Source: Bacteroidales bacterium (GTDB lineage: Bacteria; Bacteroidota; Bacteroidia; Bacteroidales; GCA-2748055). From it: a DNA stretch of 64,000 bases. Of the stretch, positions 47,004-60,000 are shown piece after piece. Each line of letters opens with the position of its first letter. The stretch's first letter is position 1. Under the pieces are notes generated by a model. That model searched no databases. It was not told the DNA's origin and saw only the letters and a program-made list of their open reading frames with translations. The DNA lies in contig JARGFP010000006.1 in assembly GCA_029210585.1 (NCBI GenBank), positions 133,949 to 197,948 on the forward strand, given 5' to 3'. The position numbers and the translations under genes are program-made.

Positions 47004-47228
47004 ATGGAAAATTTATTTACTGCTGAATTCTGGACCAGCCTTTCACAAAAAGGGATGGAATGGATCGTCACCGAATTACCCGGCCTGCTGATCCTCATTA
47101 TTTTATTTCTGGTGGCCATGCGGGTCATACGCTTCTCGATCAAAAAAATACGGAATGCATTCATTCATCGGGCCGACAAGAAGGATAGGGGAGATACCAT
47201 TTCCCCATACCACTGTTTACTGGGGTGA
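47004..47228 (+). pseudogene. Fragment of an MscS-like channel gene (N-terminus only)
   Basis: 74 codons. A membrane segment (LPGLLILIILFLVAMRVIRF) followed by a basic helix (KKIRNAFIHRADKKDRGD) resembles the first helix and linker of small MscS-family channels. The frame then runs into ISPYHCLLG and stops, where a full channel would continue for about 200 residues. No later channel sequence was found in any nearby frame, so most of the gene appears deleted. It could also be a genuine small membrane protein. It does not match the intact MscS at 6628-7713 closely. Confidence 0.5.
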
Positions 47229-47435
47229 AGAGATAAAGCCGCCAGAACTGCAGATGGATAAAGCATCCTGACCTTCCGGAAAGACCGGAAAATAAGCTGC
47301 TGCTACAACTTTCCGGAAGCATATTCCGTTACATACTATTGAATGGAGATGAAAATTTTATGCAATAAATTTTGTCATGACATCTCCAGGTATCATTTTT
47401 GCGTAAACTTTTTCATTTATCACAAAGCCGTAATC

Positions 47436-49550
47436 ATGCGTCGAATCTTCTTTTTACTTGGCGGACTCATCTGCGCCCTGGCTGGTAAAGCCACAACTGG
47501 TCAGGATGCAATCCCAGCCGATATTTCATATACAGTAGCTGATGCAAACCCCGGGAAACCTTCCTTCTTTTCTGAAGGCCTGCAGTCAACACCCGATACA
47601 GTATCTTCAACTGATCCTGCCAGCCAGGAGCAGGGAGCTGCTGAAACGACAACAACTGATACGCTGCCAGAAGCAGTGGACACCGTCCGGAACGCAAAGG
47701 ATACATTGCTGAACGCTCAGGACTCCCTGCTGTATACGCAAGAGTTTGACCTGACAGCGCCGATCATGCTCCGGCCGGAGGAAGCATCTGCCTATATTGA
47801 CAGTCTGCTGAAGCGTGAACAGTTCTGGCGGCCAACCGGTGATTCGATGAGACAGTCACTGGAACGGCTGATCGATCATTACCGGGAACCTGTCGACAGC
47901 GTGCTCAGCCGTTTGCTCGCGTATAACTTCGACTCCCTGGAGTTTGAATACACCGATGTTATGGAGACAGATACCCTCCCCCTCAGGTGGCTGAATGATA
48001 CATCATTTATAGTGGATACCGTTGCACTGGACAGAGAACCGCTGGTTGTACAACAGACGATCACCAGGAACGGTTTTGACGGGCCACTGCCCGCATTTGC
48101 CGACACTATTCCCGGATTCAGGAGAATGATGGACAGCCTGCGCCATGTTGCGGACACACTGACCACAATCTACATCGACACCGCTTTCCTGTCTGCCAGG
48201 GGCATACAACTCCATCACCTGTCCAACCAGGAGGTGATCCCGCCCCTCCTGTCACCCGGCAGCAGACCGATATTCAGGTTTGCCCCGGATTCCTCAGGTG
48301 TGATACTTGCCAGTGCCTGGCGGACGCGCGTGGGTGGCGAGACTTCTCCCTTCTACATCGTTCCGGGCGAGCGAATGCCTGACTCGCTGAGTACCGCCAT
48401 ACAAACCCTCAGTAAATATACCTCCCAACGGGACTCCATCCTGCTTTTCATCAACGACATGCACGGTGGCAGGACGCCTTTCTGGCTGACATCGGGTGAC
48501 AGCGACCTCTACCGCTACTGGATAAAAAATTATAAAAATGATTCTATCACGGTCTGGATGGGCAATCCCGAAAAGAACGAGATTACACTTTTCCTTGAGG
48601 AAGAGGTGAATATTGACCGGCGGGAGATCGAACCCGCTGCAAAAATTCCCGTTGCAACCATCAGGCCGCAGCGAAAGCTTGTAAATGTGGAACCCCTGAA
48701 AGTGATCCCTGTCTACTGGGAATATGATCTTTCCAGTGCGTTTGCATTCAACCAGACCTATCTTTCCAACTGGTCGAAGGGGGGAGAAAACTCTGTAGCA
48801 ACGATGCTGGACATCAGTGGGGAGGCAAAATATACCGATAAGGAAGCCAGGATCCAATGGACCAACAACGGCCGGTTGAAATATGGTTCCATCATCACGG
48901 AAGAATACGGTCTGCGCACCAACACCGACCAGCTGGAATTCAATTCAAAGTTCAACAAGGTCATCCGGGAAAAGATCGATTTCAGTGCCGTATTTTACAT
49001 GAAGAACCAGCTGGCGCGTGGGTACAATTACCCGAACGATTCCGTGGTGGTCTCAAAATTCCTCAACCCCGGAACCTTCACCCTGGGGGTTGGTTTTGAA
49101 TACAAACCCTTTAAGAAAACCGTGATCAACTATTCTCCCCTCTCCTACAAGAATACATTCGTATTTGATACGGCCGGAATCGCCGATCATACCGCTCATG
49201 GTATTGCTGAAGACAAAAAAGTACGCCAGGAAATGGGGGGACAGCTGGTGGTAAAGAACAAACTATCCATCTTCGATGGTCTGGAGATGAGCAATTCACT
49301 CCGTCTCTTCTCGAACTATTTCAACAACCCGCTGAATGTGGATGTCGACTGGGAGGTGAACTTTGAAAAACGGATCAACTGGTACTTCACCATCAACCTG
49401 AACCTGCACCTGATTTACGATGATGATATCAGGTTTCCTGTAATGGATGAAAAAGGCGATCCGGTCAAATGGCCCGATGGAAGCATAAAAAAGTCGCCGA
49501 AATTGCAGTTCAAGGAGTTCGTGGGGCTGACATTCTCGTTCAAATTTTAG
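47436..49550 (+). CDS. DUF3078 outer-membrane beta-barrel protein with long acidic N-terminal region
   Basis: 704 residues from ATG 47436, which starts a signal peptide (MRRIFFLLGGLICALAGKA); the open frame to 47343 adds an unlikely leader. The C-terminal 270 residues fit DUF3078: NQTYLSNWSKGGENS, WTNNGRLKYGSI, SKFNKVIREKIDFSAVFYMK (shortened family hallmark) and a closing aromatic strand FVGLTFSFKF typical of barrels recognised by the BAM machinery. The preceding 400 residues are rich in Asp, Thr and Ser and not assigned. The function of the family is unknown. It converges with the TPR gene. Confidence 0.85.
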   Translation: MRRIFFLLGGLICALAGKATTGQDAIPADISYTVADANPGKPSFFSEGLQSTPDTVSSTDPASQEQGAAETTTTDTLPEAVDTVRNAKDTLLNAQDSLLYTQEFDLTAPIMLRPEEASAYIDSLLKREQFWRPTGDSMRQSLERLIDHYREPVDSVLSRLLAYNFDSLEFEYTDVMETDTLPLRWLNDTSFIVDTVALDREPLVVQQTITRNGFDGPLPAFADTIPGFRRMMDSLRHVADTLTTIYIDTAFLSARGIQLHHLSNQEVIPPLLSPGSRPIFRFAPDSSGVILASAWRTRVGGETSPFYIVPGERMPDSLSTAIQTLSKYTSQRDSILLFINDMHGGRTPFWLTSGDSDLYRYWIKNYKNDSITVWMGNPEKNEITLFLEEEVNIDRREIEPAAKIPVATIRPQRKLVNVEPLKVIPVYWEYDLSSAFAFNQTYLSNWSKGGENSVATMLDISGEAKYTDKEARIQWTNNGRLKYGSIITEEYGLRTNTDQLEFNSKFNKVIREKIDFSAVFYMKNQLARGYNYPNDSVVVSKFLNPGTFTLGVGFEYKPFKKTVINYSPLSYKNTFVFDTAGIADHTAHGIAEDKKVRQEMGGQLVVKNKLSIFDGLEMSNSLRLFSNYFNNPLNVDVDWEVNFEKRINWYFTINLNLHLIYDDDIRFPVMDEKGDPVKWPDGSIKKSPKLQFKEFVGLTFSFKF

Positions 49551-49640
49551 ATCCGGACATCATGACCACCGGCCAGGCCAGTAATATCACACCTCCAGTA
49601 ATGCCAGGCTGAAGCAATTTTGGGCTGAGGTAATTTCGGG

Positions 49641-49674
49641 CTTTCAGTAATGTCAGACTTTCAGTAATGTCAGC
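49641..49674. repeat. 17-bp tandem duplication overlapping the stop of the TPR gene
   Basis: CTTTCAGTAATGTCAGA occurs at 49641-49657 and again at 49658-49674 with one change. The TPR stop codon (49653-49655) lies in the first copy, the last codons in the second. Degenerate relatives (CAGTAATATCA at 49579, CAGTAATGCCAG at 49596) lie 17 bases apart nearby. Confidence 0.7.
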
Positions 49675-50756
49675 AGACGGATGACCTTCTCGTTATCGGG
49701 ATCCTTCTCCTCTGCCTTCTTCAGCCATTCTCTGGCCGATTCGAACGCCGCCTCAGAACGGGCCTTTTCTTTCAGAAATTCCCTGTTATTGGTAATCTGG
49801 CGCGCCTCTGCCTGTATTTTTACCCCTGTATTATAGTAACAAGTGCCGATATTAACATATAGTATAGGTTCATCCGGCGCCAGGACGATCGCATCTTTGT
49901 ATGAAGTAATCGCTGTATCGTATTGTTTGGTATTCTCATACACCAGACCGGTGGCAAAGGGAAAGATATAATTTTCCGGTTGTGTTTTTGCTGCCGTATC
50001 GAGCACTGTCACGGCACGGTCTGCATCGTCGGTCCTCAGCAGCAGGTCCACCAGCAGCAATACCATGTCTTCGTTGTCGTCGTACCTGTGGATTCCGTCG
50101 ATCAGGGCCTCTTCTGCAGCAAGGGTATCCTGTTTCGCCAGGTGGGTTGCATACAGCAGGTGCGGTATGTTGGAAGAATACCCATAGCCATTCAGCTGTT
50201 CGAGGTATCCGGTGGCTTTGTCCCAGTCCCTGCTCATGTATGCTGCAAGTGCAGTGTTGTAGACCAGGCTGGTATCTGTTTCCGCCTGCACAATGGGATT
50301 GTTGTTGATCAGGATCACGTGTTCGTAAGCCTTCAGGGCATCCTTGTACTGTTCCACTGCATATTTCTTCTCTCCCTCTTTGAGCAACTTATTTGCCAGC
50401 AGTACATACAGCGGCGCAAGCTGATCGTCCATCCGTCCTGTCCTGTCCAACTTACGCGCATTCTCATACGAATCATAAGCCACGTACAACTGGTCGTCGT
50501 ACAGCTGACATTTCTTCATATCTTTCTCCTCCAGTCCCTTCTGGTAAGCAGTCTGGCACAACAAACCACGGGCATGCCAGGTCTTGGGCCAGCCAAGCGT
50601 CTTGTCATCACTACTGGCCTCCTCTATGAAGGTTTTCGCTTCCTCGTATTTCCCTGTCTCAATCAGCTGGTAGGCTGCAATCACCTTGCTCTTCTGCGCA
50701 TGCAGAACACCTGTTGTGGCAGCCAAAAATAATATCGTTAAATAAATCTTCCTCAC
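49653..50756 (-). CDS. Secreted tetratricopeptide-repeat protein
   Basis: 367 residues from GTG 50756. The open frame continues upstream to 51017, but GTG 50756 has a clear Shine-Dalgarno sequence and starts a signal peptide (VRKIYLTILFLAATTGVLHA). The mature part is TPR-like throughout: VIAAYQLIETGKYEEAKTFI, YAVEQYKDALKAYEHVI, DADRAVTVLDTAAKTQPEN, YDTAITSYKDAIVLAPDEP, and a final AREWLKKAEEKDPDNEKV. It is probably periplasmic and acts as a scaffold; partners unknown. It lies 287 bases downstream of the 3051-residue gene on the same strand. Confidence 0.87.
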   Translation of the reverse strand: MRKIYLTILFLAATTGVLHAQKSKVIAAYQLIETGKYEEAKTFIEEASSDDKTLGWPKTWHARGLLCQTAYQKGLEEKDMKKCQLYDDQLYVAYDSYENARKLDRTGRMDDQLAPLYVLLANKLLKEGEKKYAVEQYKDALKAYEHVILINNNPIVQAETDTSLVYNTALAAYMSRDWDKATGYLEQLNGYGYSSNIPHLLYATHLAKQDTLAAEEALIDGIHRYDDNEDMVLLLVDLLLRTDDADRAVTVLDTAAKTQPENYIFPFATGLVYENTKQYDTAITSYKDAIVLAPDEPILYVNIGTCYYNTGVKIQAEARQITNNREFLKEKARSEAAFESAREWLKKAEEKDPDNEKVIRLLTLLKV

Positions 50757-50764
50757 TGGTAGTT

Positions 50765-50772
50765 CTCCTTTT
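50765..50772 (-). promoter_or_regulatory. Ribosome binding site fixing the GTG start of the TPR gene
   Basis: AAAAGGAG on the minus strand, eight bases before GTG 50756. Strong Shine-Dalgarno sequences are uncommon in this phylum, and this one selects the GTG over the longer upstream frame. Confidence 0.7.
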
Positions 50773-51043
50773 ATGCCTGTAAGATCTTCAAAAATCGTCC
50801 CTGCAAAGATAACAAAGAAATCCCTACTTGAGCCCAACTGCAGAAAGCTTCCAATGGCCGGGGATTCCCGGACATGTTTGGGGAGAACTATCCCGACCTG
50901 GTTGAAATTGAGAAATAATGACTCCAGACAGGGAAAGGCCCATGATGTTCTCTCACCTGGAAATACCGGGTTTTCCGACACGGCAACATGTAACCATGCG
51001 ACAGGCACAGCAGGCACACCAGTAAGCTGACCTCAAATCTTCA

Positions 51044-54000
51044 TCAGAACACTATGATCCTTCCTGTCATCCTTTCTCCATCCGTAAGGATCCTGAGAAC
51101 ATAAACGCCCGGATCCATGTCGTCTGTCTCAAAAAGCTCCCTGTTACCGGATTCAGGTTTCCGCTGTATCAGCAGTTTCCCGTTAAGGTCATAGAGCTCA
51201 TAGAGTTTCACCTGCACATCCTGAACCTCGACGAAGAAATAGTCCCGTGCCGGATTCGGGTATATCCTGAACGCAGCGCCACCCGCCTCTTCCGACAGTC
51301 CTGTTCCGCCACCACCGCCCCCGGTGCGCAGCAACGCCACTACCCGGTCGGTGGATGTTTCCAGTCCGTCGCTGACCGACAAGAGGAACGTAAACTCCGT
51401 ACTGTCCGGCGCCTCAATGGCCGTGAATGTCGGCGTCATGCTGAACGGATCGTCCAGGATGAATCCTTCCGGCGGGAACCAGGCATAGGTCAGCTGGTCA
51501 TTGTCCGGATCAAAGGATCCGGAGGCATCAAGCTGGTATGCTTCACCCGTCTCGATGTTAAAATCCTTGCCTGCATCGGCCACGGGCGCCTCATTGGCGA
51601 TCAGGATCGTCCAGGAAGCTGTCGCGGTGTAGGTACCTCGCGAACCACTCCGGTATTTTTCAATGCCTCTGAGGTCCACGGACAATGTAAATTCACCCGG
51701 AACTGCGGTGATCGTATTCAATCCCCTGATGCTGAAAGTCGTATCCGACTCCTGCTGCAATACCACACCGGCCAGATCATACGCGTTGCCTTTCGTACTG
51801 AGACTGATGTTATCCATGGCAAGTGTCGACAACAGGATCGGGTCCGAGAATACCATGGTCACCAGGTCCGGATGTCCGCCTACAGGCGCTTCCGGGATAT
51901 CCCGGTACTCCATGCGAAGTGCTGATTCGTCCACCACCACCGGCAGTTTTGTAACACTTGAATTGTCATTCTTGTCGGTCACATGCACCTCCAGGTTGAT
52001 GTTCCCTGCTGTTGTGAAGCGAACGGGGAAGGAAAGCGGTCCGGCATTCACCATGCTACTGTCTGCCAGCATTGTGAGCGTTCCGAAATCATTCTCGAAG
52101 AGCTCCACGGTTACCTCATCTTCCAGCAGATCCATCAGTACCTGCACATTGCGCGTGGAGGTGATCCCGTCGGTATCGGAATACCCCAGGTCGGGACTGA
52201 TTCGCAGATTTTCCACCTGGGCCGGCGGATTCCGGTCGACCGTCCAGTTGTAAACCTCTGTCCCGGTCCCGGAATTACCGGTACCATCCGCGAGGTTGTC
52301 CATGTGTACCCTGAGGGTATATTCCCCCGAATAGTAGGTAAGCAGCCTGAATTGCGTCATCCTGTACCGGTTGTTGCCCAGGGAATCGAAATGCACCTGC
52401 GACAAGGGTTGCTCCGCACCATCCATCCACAACTCCACGGCAGCGAGGCCAAACCCGCCCACCGGTTCGCTGAACAACACTTCCATGCTGGTGACATGCT
52501 GCGCATCGAATCCTCCGCTGGTACCGGGGTGAAACGACAGCAGCACCGGTGGCTCCCGGTCGAGGGTCCACCCTACCTGCTGCTGCAACAACCCCTGCTC
52601 ACCGTCAATAGTGGCCAGATTGGGCAGGTCCACGGTAAATGTATACCGACCATCCTCTGTCATCATCTCCTCCAGGCCGGAAATACTGAACAATTGCGCA
52701 TCTGTGTCCATCAGCGTCACATTCAGGGATCCCCCAAGCGGTGTTCCGTCCCTTGACAGGATGAACCTTGACGGCAAGATGGTATTCACATCCATAGGCA
52801 GGTTGAACCTGACCAGGATATTGTCGAATACTCCGCTGGTGTCGGCTCCGGGCACCCCGATGAATTCATCCACCATGGGTACATTCAGGAACTGTGTCCA
52901 CACCACCTGTTTGCCTGTGAGACCATTGGTCCCATCAAGATCCATGATCTCAGCAGCCTGTACGGTGAGTGCATAGAAGCCGTTCCCTGTGGTCAGCTGA
53001 CTGATGTCCACCTGGTAATTCAGTGGATCCAGTTGTGTGATGGTCACGGTGGAATCCATAATATCATCACCTCCCTGGAGACGCAGCATCATATCCTCCC
53101 ATGTGAAGGTCGCAGGATCGATCTCCTTGTTGAACTTCACGTATACCGTGGTTACCGGCTGACTCACGAATGCATCAGGCGCACCGTCGATAGATACGAT
53201 GGTGGGCGGATCCGGATCCTTCAGTTCCCAGGTAACATGATATTCCTGGTCACCGATATCTTCAAACATATCCACCATGTGGAACTTGTTCTCATACACC
53301 GGCTCATTGCCATCGGGTAGTGTCACATGCGTGAGCCATGCATTGTCCATGGGAATCTCCTGGTTGTCGAAGATCCTCGTAATGCTCACCAGCTCGTATT
53401 TTCCGTCACCCGGATCGGGCAGACGTATATAGTTCCAGCCTAGCCTGGAATTTACTACCCGGAGTGTATTGGTAAACGATGGTGCACGGATCTCTCCCTC
53501 GAACAGTCCCACATCTGCTTCATGCACATCCAGCAATTGCTGGCCCTGCGACAGGTAGATTACATCGGGGACTTCACCGGCATCCTGGTAGGCATTGACC
53601 AAAAAGTCGTTGATGCCATCATCTGTGGCACCATACACCCTGATGCTCCGGATCAGCTCATGCAGTTCCGCACCGCTGACCAGGCTCAGGTCGGGATTCC
53701 CCCGGCTGTCGAGGTGGGTCACATTCGCCTCGTAATTGACAAAATGTCCCAGCAGATCGGCAGTAAACCACCACTGCCCTATCTTCGTCGATTTGGGGGC
53801 GATGTTGCCAAAATCGATATCCGTCAGTCCGAGCTGCGCCGGCTGACCATTGAGATTCGACCCGATCAGTTCAAAATGGATCGCCAGTCCCTTCTCATTG
53901 TCGATGATCTCCGGTTGGGCCGACTCGATACGTACATTCTTTGCCGTCCCGAACCCATTGTTCTCAATCATCACGGCCAGTTCGCCGGGAATAATCGGTT

Positions 54001-57000
54001 CGATAGGATCCGTCAGCGGATCATCGCCCAGGATATCGCGCTGCATGAAATAGTGCAGGAAGAGATCCGGGCTCGGATTCACGTCAAGTGTCACCGGGAA
54101 GAGTGGTTTCTCTACTTTTACACCTGTGAACGGATCCAGGTAGGAGAAAGATCCGCCAAAGGAATAGCTTACCGGCACCTCCGGTGCCGCTCCCTTTTCA
54201 GGAATAAACAGGATCGTAGCGCTGCCTGTCTGCTCGGCACCCAGCGAACCGGTCCCGTCGATTCCTGTAAGGATATCGAGTGCTTTCGTTTCGATCTCGA
54301 AGAGGTCGTTGGCCAGTTCACCGTCCGGGTTCCGCACCTCCAGGTTCAGTTCGATCTCCTCCATGGCGGTGGTTGTATTGCCATTAAAGATCGTAAGGGT
54401 ACCCTCAAATGCTTCACGGGTCATCACCAGTTTCTGGGATATCTTAATGGAAACAGAAGCGCAAACTGAGGAACGCTTGTCTTCAGCCTCCTCCTTCATG
54501 GTATGCCATGCGATGTATTTCATTTCGCTGACCGATGTATAACCCAGCGAAAGCGCATAATCCCGGGCCTCCTGCATTTTCGCAAAATAACTGTCCAGTG
54601 AATCCCGGTTGATAATATCAGGATACTGCGCAGTTGGCACGAAGATACCCTGGCCCCATGCTTCCATGGTCATGTTCCACCGGGCTGCAAATGCATCTAT
54701 TTCCTCATTGGTAAAATCTGTTCCTTCCATGTATTGTTTTACCCGGTCAATCGTTGCCTGGTCAAAGGGTACCTGGTTAGTCACCACTGAATCTGTAGCC
54801 ACGGTAAAGTCGGGGAAATTTTCCTTCACTGTCCAGTCCACACTACCCATATATTCTGAGACATAATCCCGTTCTGCCTGGTCGTTATACAGGGCGTAAT
54901 CCAGCTCGAGGGCTGACTGGTATATGATTGGTGGCACCGTAGTCCCCTTGGCTAACAATTCATCCAGGGCTTTTTTCCCGCCGGAGGCGCCCCCCCCCAT
55001 TCCGAAAGGTGGGGTATTGTAACAGGTCTCGATCGTACCAATTATTCCAACGGCACATCCGATGGGGCCTGGAATACATCCGCCAATATCTGACCACGAT
55101 GCATCTCCGTCGGCAAATCCATACCCACACCCCAGTACATTGGAAGCAGCTCCGGGTCCCACACAGCCTATGATTGTAATCAATACGCTATTCAGGCACG
55201 GATCACATCCTGTAATGGGTGAAACGGTCGACGCACTCCCACCATAGGGGTCATACGTGGTGGTACCTCCACCGCCCGGACTACCAGGACCACCGCCGCC
55301 ACCTGTGGGCACCCAGCCGTCGCCACCACCACTGCCGCCACCCGGACAGGTACGTCCGGAAATGGTGAACAGTGCATTGGTTTGTTTCCACTGCCGGTCT
55401 GATGCACATTCAAACCCGTAGAAGGTCATGGCATAATCGGAGCAGGGGCCGTCGCTCTTGGCTCCACCGCCGGATTTGCCAAATGCCGCTTTACGGCGCA
55501 TGGTCACCGGCACCTGGATCGCCTGTTGTGCAAGCAGATCCATCGTCTGGTAGGCAGTCACCCACTCGTATTCCGGATCATCTTGCGGGAAATTCAGTTC
55601 CACATCCAGTGCCGTGATCAGTCCCTTGTTGGTCAGCGTCAGCATAAAGGTGTACGTTTCGTCATTGAACAGCTGCGGCATCACGTCGGGCATCTCCATC
55701 ACCACTACCGGGGCAGGAACGTTGGTTTCATATTCCATTACCAGCTCGATCTCGTATTCATCCTCGATTTCCGTGGGAACCACTTCCCAGGTATAGGTGA
55801 TCGCCTGGAAACTCAGGAAGACAGTCTGCTCATTGACCCTTCCGGGATCTATCACGATCACATTCTGGTATCCTTCGTGTTTATCTGCCTGGACGGTCAT
55901 TTTGTAGGATCCCTCATTCAGACTGTCCACTTCAAAGATCCCGTCGGGACCAGTGAAACCCTCGGCAACAATCCTCCCCGTGTAGGGATGCCGCACCACC
56001 ACGTGTGCATTCTGAACATGCGGTGCATCTTCGGTGAAATAGGTATATTCATCCACCACATCCACACTCAACGCGCCGGTCTCCTCGGAAACCACTTCCA
56101 CACGGTAAGGGATGGACAGGTCGTCGCCATTTTCATGATGGGCCACGATACGTCCCGAAAGCGGGGTGTTCAATGGAATATCACTTCCCGGGTCGAACAG
56201 CAGTGTGAAGATGGCCGTATCGCCGGAAGCCATGTTATCAATGGTATCTGCACTGGCCACTGACATCCAGTCCTGGTCGGGCAATGCAACCGACACTTTG
56301 CCGGTCTCCCCTGCCCCGTCGTTGACGATCATGATGTCGTAATACCGGAGCTTGTCCTTGGTAATGGTAGTATTGATGCTCTTCGGTTCGCTCACAAGGT
56401 GGCCCTCCAGTGCCTGGCAGTAATACCATGCCTTGAAAGTAAATGAGATCCCCTCTGCTGAACGAACCGTCACGGGTACCTCAACGTAATTCTTTCCTTC
56501 GGTGATCACCTCGCCGTAAATGGTGAAATTGAACTGCTCCACTTCGTTGCCTTCCAGCAACGGAATGGTGTCGATCTGCAGCACCATACCTTCAGGGACT
56601 TCCCGGGGCGCAAATGTGATCCCGGATAGGGGAACATTGCTCCTGTTCCTGATGCCGATCGTTCCGGTTACAGGTACATTCTTCTTGAGGTTCCATGTCA
56701 GGTAACCTTTTTCGGCCCGCTCCATGCCCATGATATCAAAGGCATCCTGCTCGTCGGTGAGGCCCTGACCCGGGTAACAGGCGCCGACAATATAATGGCC
56801 CGACTCATACGCAAACGGCTCAAACACAGTGCTGAAGTCTCCATTCGCATCCGTGGTGACTTCAATTACCCGACGGGAACCTCCACTGATGACGTAAACA
56901 TCAAGTCCGGCATCTGCAGCCGGATCACCATTGATCAGGGTGGCACTCCCGTGGATGGTTACCGGCACCGGTGCGGTAAAGGATTCCTCGTCCACCACGG

Positions 57001-60000
57001 CCGTCCCTGAATAATTGGGCTCGATCGTAAGTGCCACAGCGGGAGATGCATTGTTTGTGTACAACAATTCGGTCACTTCCGTATCGGGATTGATTTTTCC
57101 AAACAGGTAATAATCGCCGGTCATGCGCGGCACTTTCACCAGGTCGGCAAACTGGTAACTACCACCAATGGCAACGGGTTCATCCAGTTCCCCTTCATAT
57201 ACCACCTCATCCTGGTCATCCAGGCGGTCGTTTTCCGAAAGGAAGAACTTAATGGAAACACCTGTGGGTGCCTTACCATAACCATTGTTGTGGATCAGTG
57301 AACGTACCTCCATCTGCTGACCTGTAACCACGGGAGAACCCCCGGAGATCTCCGGTGCCTCCATCTCCAGGTCGGGACGGTTAATATCTGTTACATTCAC
57401 CCAGGCAACGCCGGAAGAGAATCCGTCGGATTTTGCCTGCAGGGTCACCATCTGGTTGCCGTCATCTTCCTGGTCATCGATTGTTGTGATGACCACATCC
57501 ACACCTGCACTCCCTGCAGGAATGGTGGCTGTAGCAGGAATGGTCAGCTCGGTGACATCCCCCGAAGTAAGTTCCAGGTTCAATGACGAGGTAGTGGCTG
57601 TATTCCGCGTGATGGTCATGGTACCTGCGTTGGCGACCCCTTCACGCAGGGAAACCGGGTTGACGGTGATGCCCAGCGAGGGACCGTCATTATCGAGTAT
57701 GATCAGGCTGTCGGTAACCACGCCGCCATTTTCTTCAGAGGTATTGCAATTACACGACGAAATATATACCGCAGCAGTAACTACGATGGTCCTGGCCCCG
57801 TCTACCTGTCCGTTATCCACTGCACCGATATTGATCTGCTTCTCTACCACCCCCTCATTGAGACTCACTGAAGTGGGAAAATAAAGCGCGTCGGCCTGGT
57901 CGGCTGTCAGGCTGACCCTGATGGTTCCTTCCGTGTTACCCGTCCGGGTTATTTTGGCGAATGTGGCATACGGACCTGCGCCTTCAGAAACGGAATCTGC
58001 CGTGATCGAGAACCCGATCTGCGGAATGTCATCGTCAATGATGGTGGCAGCAACACTGCCTGCGATCATGCCACTGGCACTCGCACTTATGGTGGCCTGC
58101 TCATCCAGTTCCGGGACCACATCGTCTGTCACTGCCACTTTAGCTGTTACGGAGGCCTGGTTTCCGGGCAGCACTACCTGTGCAGGAAAGCTCCATTGCC
58201 TGCTCTTGCCGGTCGACAGCAATACAGCAACGGAATCGGTTGTCACCAGGTCGCGTGTAATGGACAGTTGCAGTGTATCCCCTTCCGCTGCATTATCTTT
58301 ATCCAGTGTCAGTGCCAGGGAGGGCTTCTCGTTATCAAGGATCTGCATCCGGGCCGTGCGCGCGTCATAGCCACTGGCAGCAGCTGTCACCTCCACCGGC
58401 CGGGTGCCGTCCAGGTCGCTGTTATCCACCATGGTTATATTGAATACGGCCGAGGAGCTGCGTTGTGGTATGGTGACCGATGCCGGCAGGTTGATCTGCC
58501 CGGTCTCCGAAGAAGTCAGGTTCACAGTCAGCTCCTGCGTCGTGTTCCCGCTCCGGGTCACATAGCTGCGCAGGTTCCCCGTGTAGGCTTCACTCGCCTC
58601 GGCGGGAATCACCAGGTAAAGGGTGTTGCGGACATTGATCCTGGTCTGGGATGATGCATGGTTGTTGACCTCATCACCCGGGTATTCCTCCAGGAGGTCT
58701 GAGGGTACCAGTTCCACCTCTACATAGGCCTCGCCGGCAAAACTGATTACCTCGGGAAGCACAAAGCTGTGACTCCTGTCCAGGTCGTCGCCCATTGCCA
58801 GGTCGCCCGTATATTGTGGCGTACCACTCAACTCCACCCTGATCCCGGAGAGGGAGACCACGGATACTTTTTCTGTCCAGCCACCGGAAGCATCTGCATC
58901 GCCAATATTGGCCACATTCCAGGATACCATGATGGTATCACCCGGATCGTACATGACCCGGTCGGCACTGATGTTCGCCACCCGCACATCGGGCAGCGGT
59001 TTGGCCAGCACATGGATACCGGCACCCTGCTGAAGGATATTGTTTGCATTGTCGGTTTCCGCAATACTGTTGCTGCGGTCGGTCACCCCGAAGATAAAGT
59101 AATTGCCCGCTGTTTCAGCCGGCAGTGTAACCGTGATGGAGTGGGTATAGCTGCTGCCGGGGTCCAGGGGCTGTTTGCGCAGTACCTGTCCCAGGTAAAG
59201 ATCACTCCATTCAAAACTATTGTCGGAAGAGAGGTAGAAAGCATCGTACCAGGTCTTGGCCGACGTACCTCCTGCACCATGGTTGCTGATGGTATACGAT
59301 ATGTCGAACGCGGTGGATGAAAACATGGTATCGGTTGCCTCCACTGCACGAATGGTGAGGTCGGGAAGGTTCCTGACCGTGAACTCCTGGTGGACACTTG
59401 TATCCTGCAGGCACTGGTTCACTGATTCGATATACCAGTGGTAGGTAGCGCCATAGGTAAGATTGGATGCCCAGGTGGAAGTACCGGAAATATTGTTCCT
59501 GTAAGGCGTGGCCGGTTCCGGATCCCCTTCCTTCCAGAGGTACAACCTGTAATAGAGTGCATTCCCGGCAGGCTGCCAGAACAGGTTAAGTGATGCTTCC
59601 TGGCCAGCAGACTGGTCCACGGGCAGCAATCCCGTGGCCACGCCAGGTTCGCCGCACACCGCATTCAGCACAGTAGGATTATAGAAATCTGGCACCTGGT
59701 CGGCCACGAAGGGTTCCTGTTCAACGATATCATAGATCTTTTCATCGAACACATCATAGTAGCGGAAAGTGATTGTTTCTCCCGTTGGATCATTACTGAA
59801 CACACGCACCTTATAGGAGTATGCCCCAGTAGGTGGAAAAAGCACCGAAGCCGATTGCGCCCCGCGGATATGACCATTCACATACGCCACTATGGTGCCA
59901 TCCTCGAGGTAGTTCCCCTCGAGGTTCACACGGTATGCAATTTCAGAGCTGTATTCGAACTGACTGGAGAACTGCTCGTTGGAGGGTATCGCAGGCACCT

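Noticed and set aside
47388..47410. CAGGTA-N7-TGCGTA resembling the HTCS operator
   Set aside because: Only four of six bases match in the second block, there is no second CAGG half-site at 21-22 bp, and orientation points away from the adjacent gene.
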